This document shows positions 28,510 to 39,675 of a DNA stretch of 64,000 nucleotides, piece after piece (within the stretch, counting starts at the first letter, position 1; each line of letters opens with the position of its first letter). Where the stretch lies: contig NZ_LUAW01000056.1 in the NCBI RefSeq assembly GCF_001605895.1, positions 23,833 through 87,832 of the forward strand, read 5' to 3'. The translations under genes and the position numbers were made by a program. The DNA is from Acinetobacter pragensis (lineage in GTDB: Bacteria; Pseudomonadota; Gammaproteobacteria; Pseudomonadales; Moraxellaceae). The notes below the pieces were generated by a model. That model did not search any database. It was not told where the DNA came from and saw only the letters and a list, made by a program, of their open reading frames with translations.

Positions 28510-29679
28510 TTAGCAGTGCTGTTCTTCTTGCTGAGGCGCTAAGGCTTTCATCTGTAAAAAGACCAGCGCCAAGGCTAAAGCGCTTAAGGCAGCGCCTGAA
28601 TAAGATACCGCCTGATAGCTCCAACCTAGATTCAGTACAGCGGCACCTGCAGCCGCACCAACGGCATTACCCAAATTAAAAGCGCCGATATTCACCGATG
28701 ATGCTAATCCTGGGGCCTCATGAGCTAAAGACATTACGCGCATTTGAAGCGGCGGAACGACAGCAAAAGCGGCTGCACCCCAAATGACCAGTGCAATGGC
28801 GGCACCTGCAGCAGTTTGAGCTAATAGTGGAAATAACAGCATCATGATCATCAGCAGCGTAAGAAAGCCGATCAGTGTCTTTTCTAGAGAATAATCTGCA
28901 AGTTTGCCGCCTAAATGATTGCCTATAGAAAAACCGACTCCAATCAAGACCAGCATGAATGTGATTAACTCAGGGCCAGCCTGCATGAATGTTTTTAAGC
29001 TTGGGGCAATATAGGTATAGAGCGTGAACATTGCGCCAGCACTCATTACTGTGGTCAGCAAAGCCAAAACAACAGGAAGGCGGGTAAGTACTTTTAATTC
29101 AGCTTTTACATTCGGCTTGGCTGAAGGCTCTCCTTGAGGCAAGGCTTTCCAAAGTGCCAGCATGGTCACAATGCCTAAGACGGAAATGGCGATAAATGAA
29201 GTACGCCAGCCGACATGCTGTCCAACATAGGTAGCTAAAGGAACACCGCCAATATTGGCAATCGTCAGCCCCATAAACATCATGGCAACTGCAGACGCTT
29301 GTTTGTCTTTAGGGACAACACTGGCTGCAACAACTGAGCCTAAGCCAAAAAATGCCCCGTGATTTAAGCTGGTGATGATTCTGGACCCAATGAGTCCCAA
29401 ATAGCTGGGCGCAAGCGCCGAAAGCAGATTGCCAAGAGTGAAAATCGCCATCAGCAAAATCAGCGCTTTTCTTTTGGAATATCTAGAAAACCATAGTGTC
29501 ATTAAGGGGGCGCCAATCATGACGCCTACTGCATATGCGCTGATCAGCAGGCCGGCTTGCGCAATAGAAACCTGTAAATCGTTCGCAATTTCGGGCAAGA
29601 AGCCCATAGGAGAAAATTCGGTCGTGCCAATGGCAAATGCGCCGACAGCCAGTGCGAGCAGGGGAAGGTTGATTTTCAT
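28510..29679 (-). CDS. MFS transporter, DHA1 AraJ-like exporter
   Basis: 389 residues with twelve hydrophobic segments. It has the DHA1 start (LALAVGAFAIGTTEFSPMGFLPEIA) and the loop 2-3 motif A variant FSRYSKRKALI. The segment SLNHGAFFGLGSVVAASVVP is typical of AraJ/YdhP-like sugar or drug exporters of the inner membrane. It lies seven bases downstream of dkgB in the same orientation, so the two form an operon controlled by the divergent LysR gene. The substrate is unknown. Confidence 0.88.
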   Translation of the reverse strand: MKINLPLLALAVGAFAIGTTEFSPMGFLPEIANDLQVSIAQAGLLISAYAVGVMIGAPLMTLWFSRYSKRKALILLMAIFTLGNLLSALAPSYLGLIGSRIITSLNHGAFFGLGSVVAASVVPKDKQASAVAMMFMGLTIANIGGVPLATYVGQHVGWRTSFIAISVLGIVTMLALWKALPQGEPSAKPNVKAELKVLTRLPVVLALLTTVMSAGAMFTLYTYIAPSLKTFMQAGPELITFMLVLIGVGFSIGNHLGGKLADYSLEKTLIGFLTLLMIMMLLFPLLAQTAAGAAIALVIWGAAAFAVVPPLQMRVMSLAHEAPGLASSVNIGAFNLGNAVGAAAGAAVLNLGWSYQAVSYSGAALSALALALVFLQMKALAPQQEEQHC

Positions 29680-29686
29680 TGATGCC

Positions 29687-30490
29687 TCAATCCCATTCAG
29701 GCGCTAAATTTTCAGGGTTCACTTCACGCCCATTGCGTTCAAGAGCGGCAATGGCCTGCATCTCGTCAGCATTCAGCTGAATATCTTGCGCTTTCAAGTT
29801 GGCTTGCAGATGTTCGTGCTGAGTAGATGACGGAATGACAGAGTAGCCTTTTTGCAGCGCCCATGCCAAAGCAATTTGCGCAGCAGATGCTTGATGATGT
29901 CCCGCAATTTCATTCAATAGAGGGTCATTCAGCACTTTACCGTAGGCTAGGGTCATATAAGATGTAATATCAATATTCTGAGCCTTTAAATATGAAGCCA
30001 GTTTTTCATTTTGCAGATAAGGGCTAAGTTCAATTTGGTTAGCGGCAATATGCTCAGCGCCAATACTGTCAATAGCTTGCTGTGTCAGCGCAATATTGAA
30101 GTTTGAAATACCGATATGCTGGGTTAAGCCTTGTTTTTTAGCTTCCAGCAGCGTTTGCATTAATACTGGAATATCGACAGCCATTTTAGGAGCCGGCCAG
30201 TGAATTAACGTGAGATCTACAGCCTCAGTGCGCAGTTTGTTCAGGCTTTCTTTGAGGCTGGGAATTAATTTATCCGCAGCATAATGGTCTACCCAAATTT
30301 TTGTGGTTAAAAACAGCTCCGAACGAGGGACTGCGCTTTCGGCAATGGCTTGCCCAACTTCAGCTTCATTGCCATAAATTTGCGCCGTATCTACAGCGCG
30401 GTAACCTGCGTCCAGCGCATTTTTGACAGAATCGATGACAGTTTGACCCGTCAAGCGGAAAGTGCCTATACCAAATTTTGGAACGATCAT
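29687..30490 (-). CDS. dkgB: Aldo/keto reductase, DkgB type
   Basis: 267 residues, the same length as E. coli DkgB (YafB), with matching ends (FGIGTFRL at the start, NLAPEWD at the end). The aldo/keto tetrad is Asp34, Tyr39, Lys64 and His97. The enzyme reduces 2,5-diketo-D-gluconate, methylglyoxal and other aldehydes with NADPH. It is followed by an MFS exporter and is divergent from a LysR gene, so a small aldehyde- or sugar-responsive unit is plausible. Confidence 0.93.
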   Translation of the reverse strand: MIVPKFGIGTFRLTGQTVIDSVKNALDAGYRAVDTAQIYGNEAEVGQAIAESAVPRSELFLTTKIWVDHYAADKLIPSLKESLNKLRTEAVDLTLIHWPAPKMAVDIPVLMQTLLEAKKQGLTQHIGISNFNIALTQQAIDSIGAEHIAANQIELSPYLQNEKLASYLKAQNIDITSYMTLAYGKVLNDPLLNEIAGHHQASAAQIALAWALQKGYSVIPSSTQHEHLQANLKAQDIQLNADEMQAIAALERNGREVNPENLAPEWD

Positions 30491-30526
30491 TTTTTGATGC
30501 TCAGCGATTATTGAACAGATGGCTAT

Positions 30527-30573
30527 ATTTTGCAGATTAAATCATTGATAAAAAATGCAGTAATTTGCAAAAT
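30527..30573. promoter_or_regulatory. Candidate LysR operator between dkgB and its divergent regulator
   Basis: The half-sites ATTTTGCA (30527-30534) and TGCAAAAT (30566-30573) form an inverted repeat with a 31-base spacer, centred in the 116-base divergent promoter region. Confidence 0.35.
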
Positions 30574-30606
30574 ATTATTGACTAAAAATCAAGGATACTG
30601 GGAATA

Positions 30607-31497
30607 GTGAAATCTACTATCGAAGAATTACAGGCATTTGTCACTATTGTCGATTGCGGTTCTATTGTTATGGCTGCCGAACGGCTGGAACAGACAGCGT
30701 CAGGAATCAGCCGGGCTTTACAGCGGTTAGAGGCAAAACTGAATGTTACATTGCTGGAAAGGACCACACGAAAATTGAAGCTGACGCAGGAAGGTCAGCT
30801 GTTTTTAGGTAAAGCGCGCAGTATCTTAAATGATTTAGCCGAAGCAGAGGATTCTTTGCTTAAAGCGGATGAAGACATTTCAGGCTTAATCCGTGTCGAT
30901 TCAGCTACGCCATTTGTGCTGCATGTGATTGTGCCTTTAATGCATGAATTTATGCGCAAATATCCAAATGTTGAGATTGAGCTGAATAATCATGATCAAG
31001 TTATTGATTTATTGGAGCATCAGACTGATGTGGCGATCCGTTTTGGAGAATTAACTGATTCAACACTGCATGCCAAACTGCTGTGCAGAAGCCGTTTGTA
31101 TATTGTCGCAAGCCCTGATTATTTAGCGCAGAATGGGCGGCCTGCACAGACGGAAGATTTACTGGAACATAACTTAATTGGCTTTAGTCAAACGCATCAC
31201 TTGAATACATGGCCGATTCATATGAATCAAAAACCTTTTACGGCACGGCCAAAAATCAAGGCATCCAATGGAGAAACTGTCAGGCAGCTGGCTTTGGAAG
31301 GTGTGGGTATTACTTGCCTTTCACGCTTTTTGGTGCAGGAAGATATACAGGCAGGGCGTTTAAGTGCTTTGCTGGAAGATCAGATTACGCTGCATTATCA
31401 AAAAATTCATGCTGTATATTACCTGCAGGAACATTTGCCAAAGCGGGTGCGTTTATTTATTGAATTTTTAGCAGAAAAACTAAAACCTTATTTATAG
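30607..31497 (+). CDS. LysR-type regulator divergent from dkgB
   Basis: 296 residues. The helix-turn-helix is at ~18-45 (GSIVMAAERLEQTASGISRALQRLE), and the effector domain follows with VAIRFGELTDSTLHAKLL and GVGITCLSRFLV. GTG at 30607 is the start that gives the usual LysR N-terminus (KSTIEELQAFVTIVD). It is divergent from dkgB-MFS by 116 bases and most likely controls that pair. It is similar to YafC, the LysR gene next to dkgB in E. coli. Confidence 0.9.
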   Translation: MKSTIEELQAFVTIVDCGSIVMAAERLEQTASGISRALQRLEAKLNVTLLERTTRKLKLTQEGQLFLGKARSILNDLAEAEDSLLKADEDISGLIRVDSATPFVLHVIVPLMHEFMRKYPNVEIELNNHDQVIDLLEHQTDVAIRFGELTDSTLHAKLLCRSRLYIVASPDYLAQNGRPAQTEDLLEHNLIGFSQTHHLNTWPIHMNQKPFTARPKIKASNGETVRQLALEGVGITCLSRFLVQEDIQAGRLSALLEDQITLHYQKIHAVYYLQEHLPKRVRLFIEFLAEKLKPYL

Positions 31498-31560
31498 CCG
31501 CTGCATTAAAAAGACGATCATTGCCAATATTTAAAATATCTAGAGTAAAAAATAAAGTAA

Positions 31561-31591
31561 AAAAAAGCCCAGTCGCATGACCGGGCTTTTT
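31561..31591. terminator. Bidirectional terminator
   Basis: AAAAGCCCAGTC / GACCGGGCTTTT with a GCAT loop and one A-C mismatch, flanked by A and T runs. It ends the plus-strand LysR gene and the minus-strand lipoprotein gene. Confidence 0.8.
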
Positions 31592-31613
31592 AAATGCTTG
31601 ATCGGTAATAAAA

Positions 31614-32048
31614 TTAGTTATCAAGCGCAGGAGTTGCAGCGGCAATAGCGGCAGCAACTGCATCATCTTCAGTTTGAGCGCCGCTGTGCTGCTTTGGTGC
31701 AGCCTGAGCTGGCTTGTCTTCAGCCTTAGGCGCTTCTGCTTTAGGCGCTGGCTTAGGCGTTTCTGCTTTAGGAGCCGCCGGTTCTTCATTGCGCACTTCA
31801 CGGCGGATTTCAGTCGTTGTATTCGGAGTTTCTTCACGAATCACTTCTTCATGCGCAGGAATCGGTTCAATTGGCTGGGTGTCAGCAGAATCTAAACTTT
31901 CAAATTTTGCCGGTTCAGCTGGCTGTGCTTCAGAAGCAGAAGTATCAACTTGTTCTTGCTCTTCTTGCTTCGGCTCTTCTTTTTTCACACAGGCAGTAAT
32001 CAGTAATGCAGTCGCGATTGCACCGCAAATTAAAAGTTTTTTATTCAT
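31614..32048 (-). CDS. Low-complexity lipoprotein rich in Pro, Ala, Glu and Lys
   Basis: 144 residues. The signal peptide has the lipobox LITAC, acylated Cys at residue 20. The mature part is a PAKE-rich, probably unstructured chain with repeats such as APKAETPKPAPKAEAPKAE near residues 92-115. Such tails span the periplasm or touch peptidoglycan. No enzymatic domain is present. The 126-residue opposite-frame reading nearby is a composition shadow. Confidence 0.8.
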   Translation of the reverse strand: MNKKLLICGAIATALLITACVKKEEPKQEEQEQVDTSASEAQPAEPAKFESLDSADTQPIEPIPAHEEVIREETPNTTTEIRREVRNEEPAAPKAETPKPAPKAEAPKAEDKPAQAAPKQHSGAQTEDDAVAAAIAAATPALDN

Positions 32049-32130
32049 AGTTGCACAAAATTAAGCGTTAAACGGATATCTATATTATAACCATAAAATA
32101 GATTATGAAAATCATCGAAATTTTAGCTAA

Positions 32131-33915
<1,785 letters not shown>

Positions 33916-33946
33916 TGGGTCTGAAGGACTAAACTAGGAAGTTTAA

Positions 33947-34804
33947 ATGTCACAATTAAAACCACAAGAAATTGTACGTTTAGGCGATATACAAATGGCA
34001 AATCACTTGCCATTTGTATTATTCGGCGGCATGAACGTATTAGAATCAAAAGACCTTGCTTTTGAAATTGCAGAGACTTATGTCGATATCTGCAAGCGTT
34101 TGGATATTCCCTACGTATTTAAAGCAAGTTTTGATAAAGCCAACCGTTCAAGCTTGAACTCTTTCCGCGGCCCAGGTTTGGAAAAAGGCATCGAGTGGTT
34201 AGCTGACATTAAAAAACATTTCAATGTCCCAATCATTACTGATGTGCATGAACCCTATCAGGCAGCGCCTGTTGCAGAAGTGGCTGATATTATTCAGCTG
34301 CCTGCATTCTTAAGCCGTCAAACTGACCTTGTCGAAGCAATGGCAAAAACAGATGCCATTATCAACATTAAAAAAGCACAGTTCCTTGCTCCGCATGAAA
34401 TGCGCCATATTCTGCATAAATGCCTTGAAGCTGGAAACGACAAACTGATTATTTGTGAGCGCGGTTCGGCATTCGGCTACAATAACCTTGTGGTTGACAT
34501 GCTGGGCTTTGACATCATGAAAGAAATGAATGTTCCTGTGTTCTTTGATGTGACCCATGCTTTGCAAACACCGGGTGGCCGCGCAGATTCAGCAGGCGGC
34601 CGCCGTGCGCAAATTACTACACTGGCGCGTGCGGGTATGGCGACTGGTTTAGCAGGTCTGTTCTTAGAAGCACATCCAGACCCAGAAAAAGCAAAATGTG
34701 ATGGTCCATGCGCACTGCGTATGTCACAGCTTGAGCCATTCTTAGCACAGCTAAAAGAATTGGATACCTTGGTCAAAGGTTTCAGCAAGTTAGATACCCA
34801 TTAA
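33947..34804 (+). CDS. kdsA: KDO-8-phosphate synthase
   Basis: 285 residues. The family start region ([20 protein letters not shown]) and the [11 protein letters not shown] motif are present, together with DKANRSS and the [13 protein letters not shown] loop. KdsA condenses arabinose-5-phosphate with phosphoenolpyruvate in the making of KDO for the lipid A-core, so eno next door supplies one of its substrates. Asn in KANRSS and the lack of the metal-site Cys suggest the metal-independent class. It is 31 bases after pyrG and followed by a terminator-like hairpin. Confidence 0.96.
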   Translation: MSQLKPQEIVRLGDIQMANHLPFVLFGGMNVLESKDLAFEIAETYVDICKRLDIPYVFKASFDKANRSSLNSFRGPGLEKGIEWLADIKKHFNVPIITDVHEPYQAAPVAEVADIIQLPAFLSRQTDLVEAMAKTDAIINIKKAQFLAPHEMRHILHKCLEAGNDKLIICERGSAFGYNNLVVDMLGFDIMKEMNVPVFFDVTHALQTPGGRADSAGGRRAQITTLARAGMATGLAGLFLEAHPDPEKAKCDGPCALRMSQLEPFLAQLKELDTLVKGFSKLDTH

Positions 34805-34816
34805 TTCAATACACAT

Positions 34817-34844
34817 TGATGCGTCTTTTTGACGCATCATTTTT
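34817..34844 (+). terminator. Terminator-like hairpin between kdsA and eno
   Basis: TGATGCGTC / GACGCATCA, a 9-bp perfect stem with a TTTTT loop and a T5 tail. It lies 13 bases after kdsA and only 23 bases before the eno ATG, inside what looks like an operon. Confidence 0.75.
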
Positions 34845-34849
34845 ATTAA

Positions 34850-36157
<1,308 letters not shown>

Positions 36158-36164
36158 GCAGATC

Positions 36165-36560
36165 ATGCTATCTATGTTAAATGTATTTGACTCCAAAGCG
36201 AGTAAAGCATTGTTGGGCCTTGCGATCATTTTGATCGCAGGGTTTCAATATTTATATTGGTTCGGTGAGGGGGGTCATCAAGATCACCAGAAACTGTCAC
36301 AGAAAGTTCAGCAGCAGATTGAACTGAATGAAGAATTAAAAGAACGCAACCGTGTTTTAGACGCGGAAGTTTATGATTTAAAAAATGGTGTAGAAGCCAT
36401 TGAAGAGCATGCACGCTTAGATTTAGGGCTGGTAAAGCCGCATGAAACCTTCGTGCAAATGAGTACGGTCAATACACAGTACAAACCGATTTACGTCAAT
36501 CCTAGTCAAGAAGATTTACGCACCAATGAAGAACCTGCTGAAGAGCCACCAGAGCCTTAA
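36165..36560 (+). CDS. ftsB: Cell-division protein FtsB
   Basis: 131 residues. One transmembrane segment (~14-33, KALLGLAIILIAGFQYLYW) is followed by a coiled coil (~40-80, QQIELNEELKERNRVLDAEVYDLKNG) and an EEHARLDLGLVKP motif typical of FtsB, then a Pro/Glu-rich tail. FtsB bridges FtsL and FtsQ in the divisome. E. coli FtsB is 103 residues, so the tail is longer here. It sits between eno and ispD, the usual gammaproteobacterial place, and overlaps ispD by 35 bases. Confidence 0.92.
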   Translation: MLSMLNVFDSKASKALLGLAIILIAGFQYLYWFGEGGHQDHQKLSQKVQQQIELNEELKERNRVLDAEVYDLKNGVEAIEEHARLDLGLVKPHETFVQMSTVNTQYKPIYVNPSQEDLRTNEEPAEEPPEP

Positions 36561-37251
36561 ACTATGGGCTGTGATACCTGCGGCTGGGTCAGGCAGCAGA
36601 TTTTCAAAATCAGAACTTAAGCAATATCAAGTCATTCAAAATAAAACAGTCCTGGAACACACAGTTCAAAGACTGAATACTTTGCCTCTGTCCGGTTATG
36701 TGCTTGCAGTTGACGCACAAGATGATTTTGCTAAAACGTTGAATTTCCAAAACTCAGAGAAAGCGCATTTTTGTCATGGCGGCGCAGAGCGGGTTAATTC
36801 GGTACTCAATGCGTTGAATTATTTGTCTGAAATCACTTCTGAAGATGATTGGGTTTTGGTGCATGATGCTGCGCGTCCATGTGTTGCGCAGGAATCTTTG
36901 GTCAGTTTAGTCAATTCAGCTGTGGCTTCTAATCAAAGCGCAATTTTAGCAATACCAGTCAGAGATACGCTTAAATCTGTAGAAACAGGTGCTGAGATTG
37001 CAAAAACAGTAGACCGTTCGAAGCTATGGCAGGCGCAAACACCGCAAATGGCAAAGTTGGGTGTGTTGAAGCAGGCAATTGAACAGGCTTTACTGTCACA
37101 GGTGAATATCACTGACGAAGCCAGCGCCTTGGAATATGCGTCCGAAACGGTACAGGTGGTTCAGGGGCGTTCAGATAATATCAAGATTACCTATCCGGAT
37201 GATCTGGAGCTGGCAAAACTGATTTTGTCTTCTCAGCAATCGCCAGCCTAA
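36526..37251 (+). CDS. ispD: 2-C-methyl-D-erythritol 4-phosphate cytidylyltransferase
   Basis: 241 residues. The nucleotide-binding loop is WAVIPAAGSGSRFS near residue 14. The LVHDAARPCV motif and the end region ITYPDDLELAK are conserved. It joins CTP to methylerythritol phosphate in the non-mevalonate isoprenoid pathway. The ATG at 36526 lies inside ftsB (35-base overlap); no later ATG would keep the nucleotide loop. The product of pyrG nearby is its co-substrate. Confidence 0.95.
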   Translation: MKNLLKSHQSLKLWAVIPAAGSGSRFSKSELKQYQVIQNKTVLEHTVQRLNTLPLSGYVLAVDAQDDFAKTLNFQNSEKAHFCHGGAERVNSVLNALNYLSEITSEDDWVLVHDAARPCVAQESLVSLVNSAVASNQSAILAIPVRDTLKSVETGAEIAKTVDRSKLWQAQTPQMAKLGVLKQAIEQALLSQVNITDEASALEYASETVQVVQGRSDNIKITYPDDLELAKLILSSQQSPA

Positions 37252-37303
37252 ATAAATATAGAATAATTTATGCTGCAACGATTTATTCCTTGCAGCTTTA
37301 ACT

Positions 37304-37309
37304 TATAAT
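37304..37309 (+). promoter_or_regulatory. Candidate -10 box before the rodA-like gene
   Basis: TATAAT lies 33 bases before the ATG at 37342 in a 90-base gap after ispD. No clear -35 is seen. Confidence 0.3.
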
Positions 37310-37341
37310 TTCCCCACTTTGTTTTTAAGTATGCACCGCAA

Positions 37342-38478
37342 ATGATTCCTTCACAGCAGTATCGGTTTTTACGCCAGTCCGCACGAGATGGATTGAGTAT
37401 AAAGCACGATTCTTCACGCTGGGCTAAATTGCATTTAGATCCCTGGCTGCTTTGTTTCCTGATCTGTAATGCCGTTTTAGGTTTGATGGTGGTGTACAGC
37501 GCGACGGCGGGTGACTCTGGAATGGTGCTGCGTCAGGCAACCAGCTTTGGTGCCGGCTTTATTATTATGTTTTTATGCGCGCAGGTTCCGCCAAAGGTGT
37601 ATCAGGCTGTTAGCCCGTATTTATACATTTTTGGTATATTTATGCTGCTTCTGGTGCTGGTCATCGGTGAAACACGCATGGGAGCGAAGCGCTGGATAAC
37701 CCTGCCGGGAATAGGCAGCATGCAGCCGAGTGAAGTCATGAAATTTGCGATGCCGCTGATGATGGCTTGGTATTTTTCAAACCGTGCATTTCCGCCGAAG
37801 TTTACTCATATCATTATCGCCTTGGTAATTATGATGCTGCCTTTTGTATTGGTCGCATTGCAGCCTGATTTAAATATTGGCCTAATTATTCCTGGGATTT
37901 TTGTGCTTTTTTTGAGCGGAATGTCTTGGCGGCTAATTGCCGGTGCGCTGGCGGCTTTTGCTGTTGTTGCGCCATTGCTGTGGATGTTCTTTTTGCAGGA
38001 ATACCAAAAAAAGCGGGTTCTTACTTTATTTGACCCAGAATCTGATGCCTTAGGCGCAGGCTGGAATATCATTCAGTCTAAGATTGCCATCGGTTCAGGC
38101 GGCATGACAGGCAAGGGTTTTACTGCGGGTACTCAGTCGCATTTAGGGTATTTGCCAGAACATCATACTGACTTCATTATGTCGACCTATGCGGAAGAAT
38201 TCGGCTTTATTGGCGTGTTTCTGCTGTTCAGTTTATTTGCTGCTATTATTATCCGCTGTTTAATGATTGCGATGAACAGCTTTCATAACTTTGGCCGCTT
38301 ATATGCAGGCGCTACAGGCTTGACCTTCTTTTTCTTTGTGTTTTTAAACTCCGGCATGGTGAGCGGTATTTTACCGGTGACCGGTGACCCTTTGCCGTTA
38401 ATGAGTTATGGCGGTACAGCGGTGATTTCCATGCTGGCAGGCATGGGGATTGTGATGTCGATACATACGCACCGCTAA
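37342..38478 (+). CDS. rodA: RodA-type SEDS peptidoglycan polymerase, motif-divergent
   Basis: 378 residues with about ten transmembrane helices. RodA motifs are clear: VVYSAT, TRMGAKRWI, QPSEVMKFAMP, LFDPESDALGAGWNIIQSKIAIGSGG, the essential Asp in LPEHHTDFI, and GMVSGILPV...PLPLMSYGGTAV then GIVMSIHTHR. RodA polymerises glycan strands for cell elongation together with PBP2. Two normally near-invariant places differ: QPDLNI instead of QPDLGT, and VTGDPLP instead of VVGVPLP. The gene is not next to a PBP2 gene. It is either the main RodA with changes or a second, diverged copy. Confidence 0.85.
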   Translation: MIPSQQYRFLRQSARDGLSIKHDSSRWAKLHLDPWLLCFLICNAVLGLMVVYSATAGDSGMVLRQATSFGAGFIIMFLCAQVPPKVYQAVSPYLYIFGIFMLLLVLVIGETRMGAKRWITLPGIGSMQPSEVMKFAMPLMMAWYFSNRAFPPKFTHIIIALVIMMLPFVLVALQPDLNIGLIIPGIFVLFLSGMSWRLIAGALAAFAVVAPLLWMFFLQEYQKKRVLTLFDPESDALGAGWNIIQSKIAIGSGGMTGKGFTAGTQSHLGYLPEHHTDFIMSTYAEEFGFIGVFLLFSLFAAIIIRCLMIAMNSFHNFGRLYAGATGLTFFFFVFLNSGMVSGILPVTGDPLPLMSYGGTAVISMLAGMGIVMSIHTHR

Positions 38479-38490
38479 ATTTTGATACTG

Positions 38491-38518
38491 AAAAGCTGGA
38501 TTGATTCCAGCTTTTTTT
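38491..38518 (+). terminator. Terminator of the rodA-like gene
   Basis: AAAAGCTGGA / TCCAGCTTTT, a 10-bp stem with a TTGAT loop and a long T tail. Confidence 0.85.
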
Positions 38519-38558
38519 GTATTTTAATTTGAGATATTCAAAATAGTGGGAGTTGTAT

Positions 38559-39227
38559 TTGACTGATATTTTTTGTGATTCTGCAGATATGTTAAGTGAG
38601 TTAAATCATGAATTGAATATCTCAATATTTATGGATGTGATTTTAAGGCTAGATTTGGTCTACGAATGCTGTGATTTGTCTATTGAGCATGGTCAAGCCA
38701 TTTTACAGCTGTTGCAGATGCATCATGATATATCTGCACTTGCGTTATTTAGGGTTCAGTTTGAGGCGGTTGTTAGAGCTTATTGGCTGTTAATGGTTGC
38801 GACTAATACTGAGATTCAGGATTTTGAAGTTACAAACGAAGATGAATTATTAAAAAATGTTAAAATTCCAACAGCAGCGGGAATGATAGCTCAATTGGAA
38901 AACGTGGCTGATATAAATCATATTGTGGAAAATTTCAAAGAATTTAAATTCTACTCACTGCACCATTTACATTCAATTGTACATTCTGGCCGAAATTCTC
39001 TTATACAAAAAAAAGTGGGTTTAATTGATAGCCAGCGTTTGATTATTGTTAAACAAGTTAATGGATTTATCTTGATGGCGGCACAAATTTTATTAAGACA
39101 TGCGGCTAAAGAGAAATATATACATTATATTAATGAAAAATATAGGCATTGTTTTCAAATGCAATCAGATATTACAGTTGAGCAAAAAGCTGAAATTGAT
39201 CGTAGATATAAAAAAACCCTCTATTGA
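38559..39227 (+). CDS. DUF6988-like helical protein, AT-rich
   Basis: 222 residues, almost all helical. The segment SALALFRVQFEAVVRAYWLLMVA (~70-93) and the later KEFKFYSLHHLHSIVHSG resemble the DUF6988 family, of unknown function. I recall the pattern only, without a search. The start is uncertain: TTG at 38559 has GGGAG six bases upstream; another TTG lies at 38553, and an ATG at 38589 is possible. Base composition is distinctly AT-rich with many ATA and AAA codons, unlike rodA and cyd on each side, which suggests an acquired gene. Its stop lies in the loop of its terminator. Confidence 0.6.
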   Translation: MTDIFCDSADMLSELNHELNISIFMDVILRLDLVYECCDLSIEHGQAILQLLQMHHDISALALFRVQFEAVVRAYWLLMVATNTEIQDFEVTNEDELLKNVKIPTAAGMIAQLENVADINHIVENFKEFKFYSLHHLHSIVHSGRNSLIQKKVGLIDSQRLIIVKQVNGFILMAAQILLRHAAKEKYIHYINEKYRHCFQMQSDITVEQKAEIDRRYKKTLY

Positions 39228-39236
39228 GGGCTTTTT
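39211..39236. terminator. Terminator overlapping a stop codon, bidirectional
   Basis: CCCTC / GAGGG with a TATT loop, flanked by A6 on the left and T6 on the right. The TGA stop of the DUF6988-like gene lies across the loop and right arm. It also lies just beyond the end of the cyd operon on the minus strand. Confidence 0.75.
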
Positions 39237-39250
39237 TATACCTTTGCTTT

Positions 39251-39547
39251 TTAGGCGAGGAACCATGTGTAGTAGCCCCAAAGCATGAGTGGCCATGCTA
39301 AATAGGGGCTGAATAACCATTTCCAAAGCCAAAATTTTGGAATAAAGCCGACACCGTAAATAAAGCCGCCAGAAATGCCAATCATCACATACATCATAGC
39401 GCTATGGCTGTATTCGCCATTGGCATCCAGCATGGCTGCTGGATGAATGAGCAGAACAGCAGCTAAAGGCAATGCCAACAAAAATGAGATGGCCATTGCA
39501 AATTTATTCGGCTTTTTATCTTCTGTTGTCACTGCTGCTTCGGTCAT
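39251..39547 (-). CDS. ybgE: Cyd operon protein YbgE-like
   Basis: 98 residues with three hydrophobic segments (~18-38, 50-66 and 74-95). It is the last gene of the cytochrome bd operon, three bases after cydX, with its GAGGAA ribosome site inside the cydX end. Position and topology fit YbgE, a small membrane protein of the bd operon with an unsettled accessory role. Sequence likeness to E. coli YbgE is modest, so the name rests partly on context. Confidence 0.7.
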   Translation of the reverse strand: MTEAAVTTEDKKPNKFAMAISFLLALPLAAVLLIHPAAMLDANGEYSHSAMMYVMIGISGGFIYGVGFIPKFWLWKWLFSPYLAWPLMLWGYYTWFLA

Positions 39548-39550
39548 GGC

Positions 39551-39652
39551 TTATTCCTCATCAAGATCTTGATGATGTTCAATATACAGTGCGCTGAGTA
39601 CACCTGCAAAACAGGCCATCAAAACACCGAGAATCCATGCAAAATACCACAT
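39551..39652 (-). CDS. cydX: Cytochrome bd small subunit CydX
   Basis: A 33-residue protein starting MWYFAWILGVLMACFAG and ending in a polar EHHQDLDEE tail, the typical CydX/YbgT pattern (E. coli starts MWYFAWILGTLLAC). It is a single transmembrane helix that stabilises the haem-bearing core of cytochrome bd oxidase. AGGAG lies nine bases before the ATG, and the gene sits 23 bases after cydB. It is shorter than most ORF length cut-offs. Confidence 0.92.
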   Translation of the reverse strand: MWYFAWILGVLMACFAGVLSALYIEHHQDLDEE

Positions 39653-39675
39653 AATTTAAGCTCCTGTGCATCGCC

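Noticed and set aside
31457-31837. 126-codon Arg/Lys/Leu-rich minus-strand frame
   Set aside because: It is the shifted frame of the Pro/Ala/Glu-rich lipoprotein gene and runs through the terminator.
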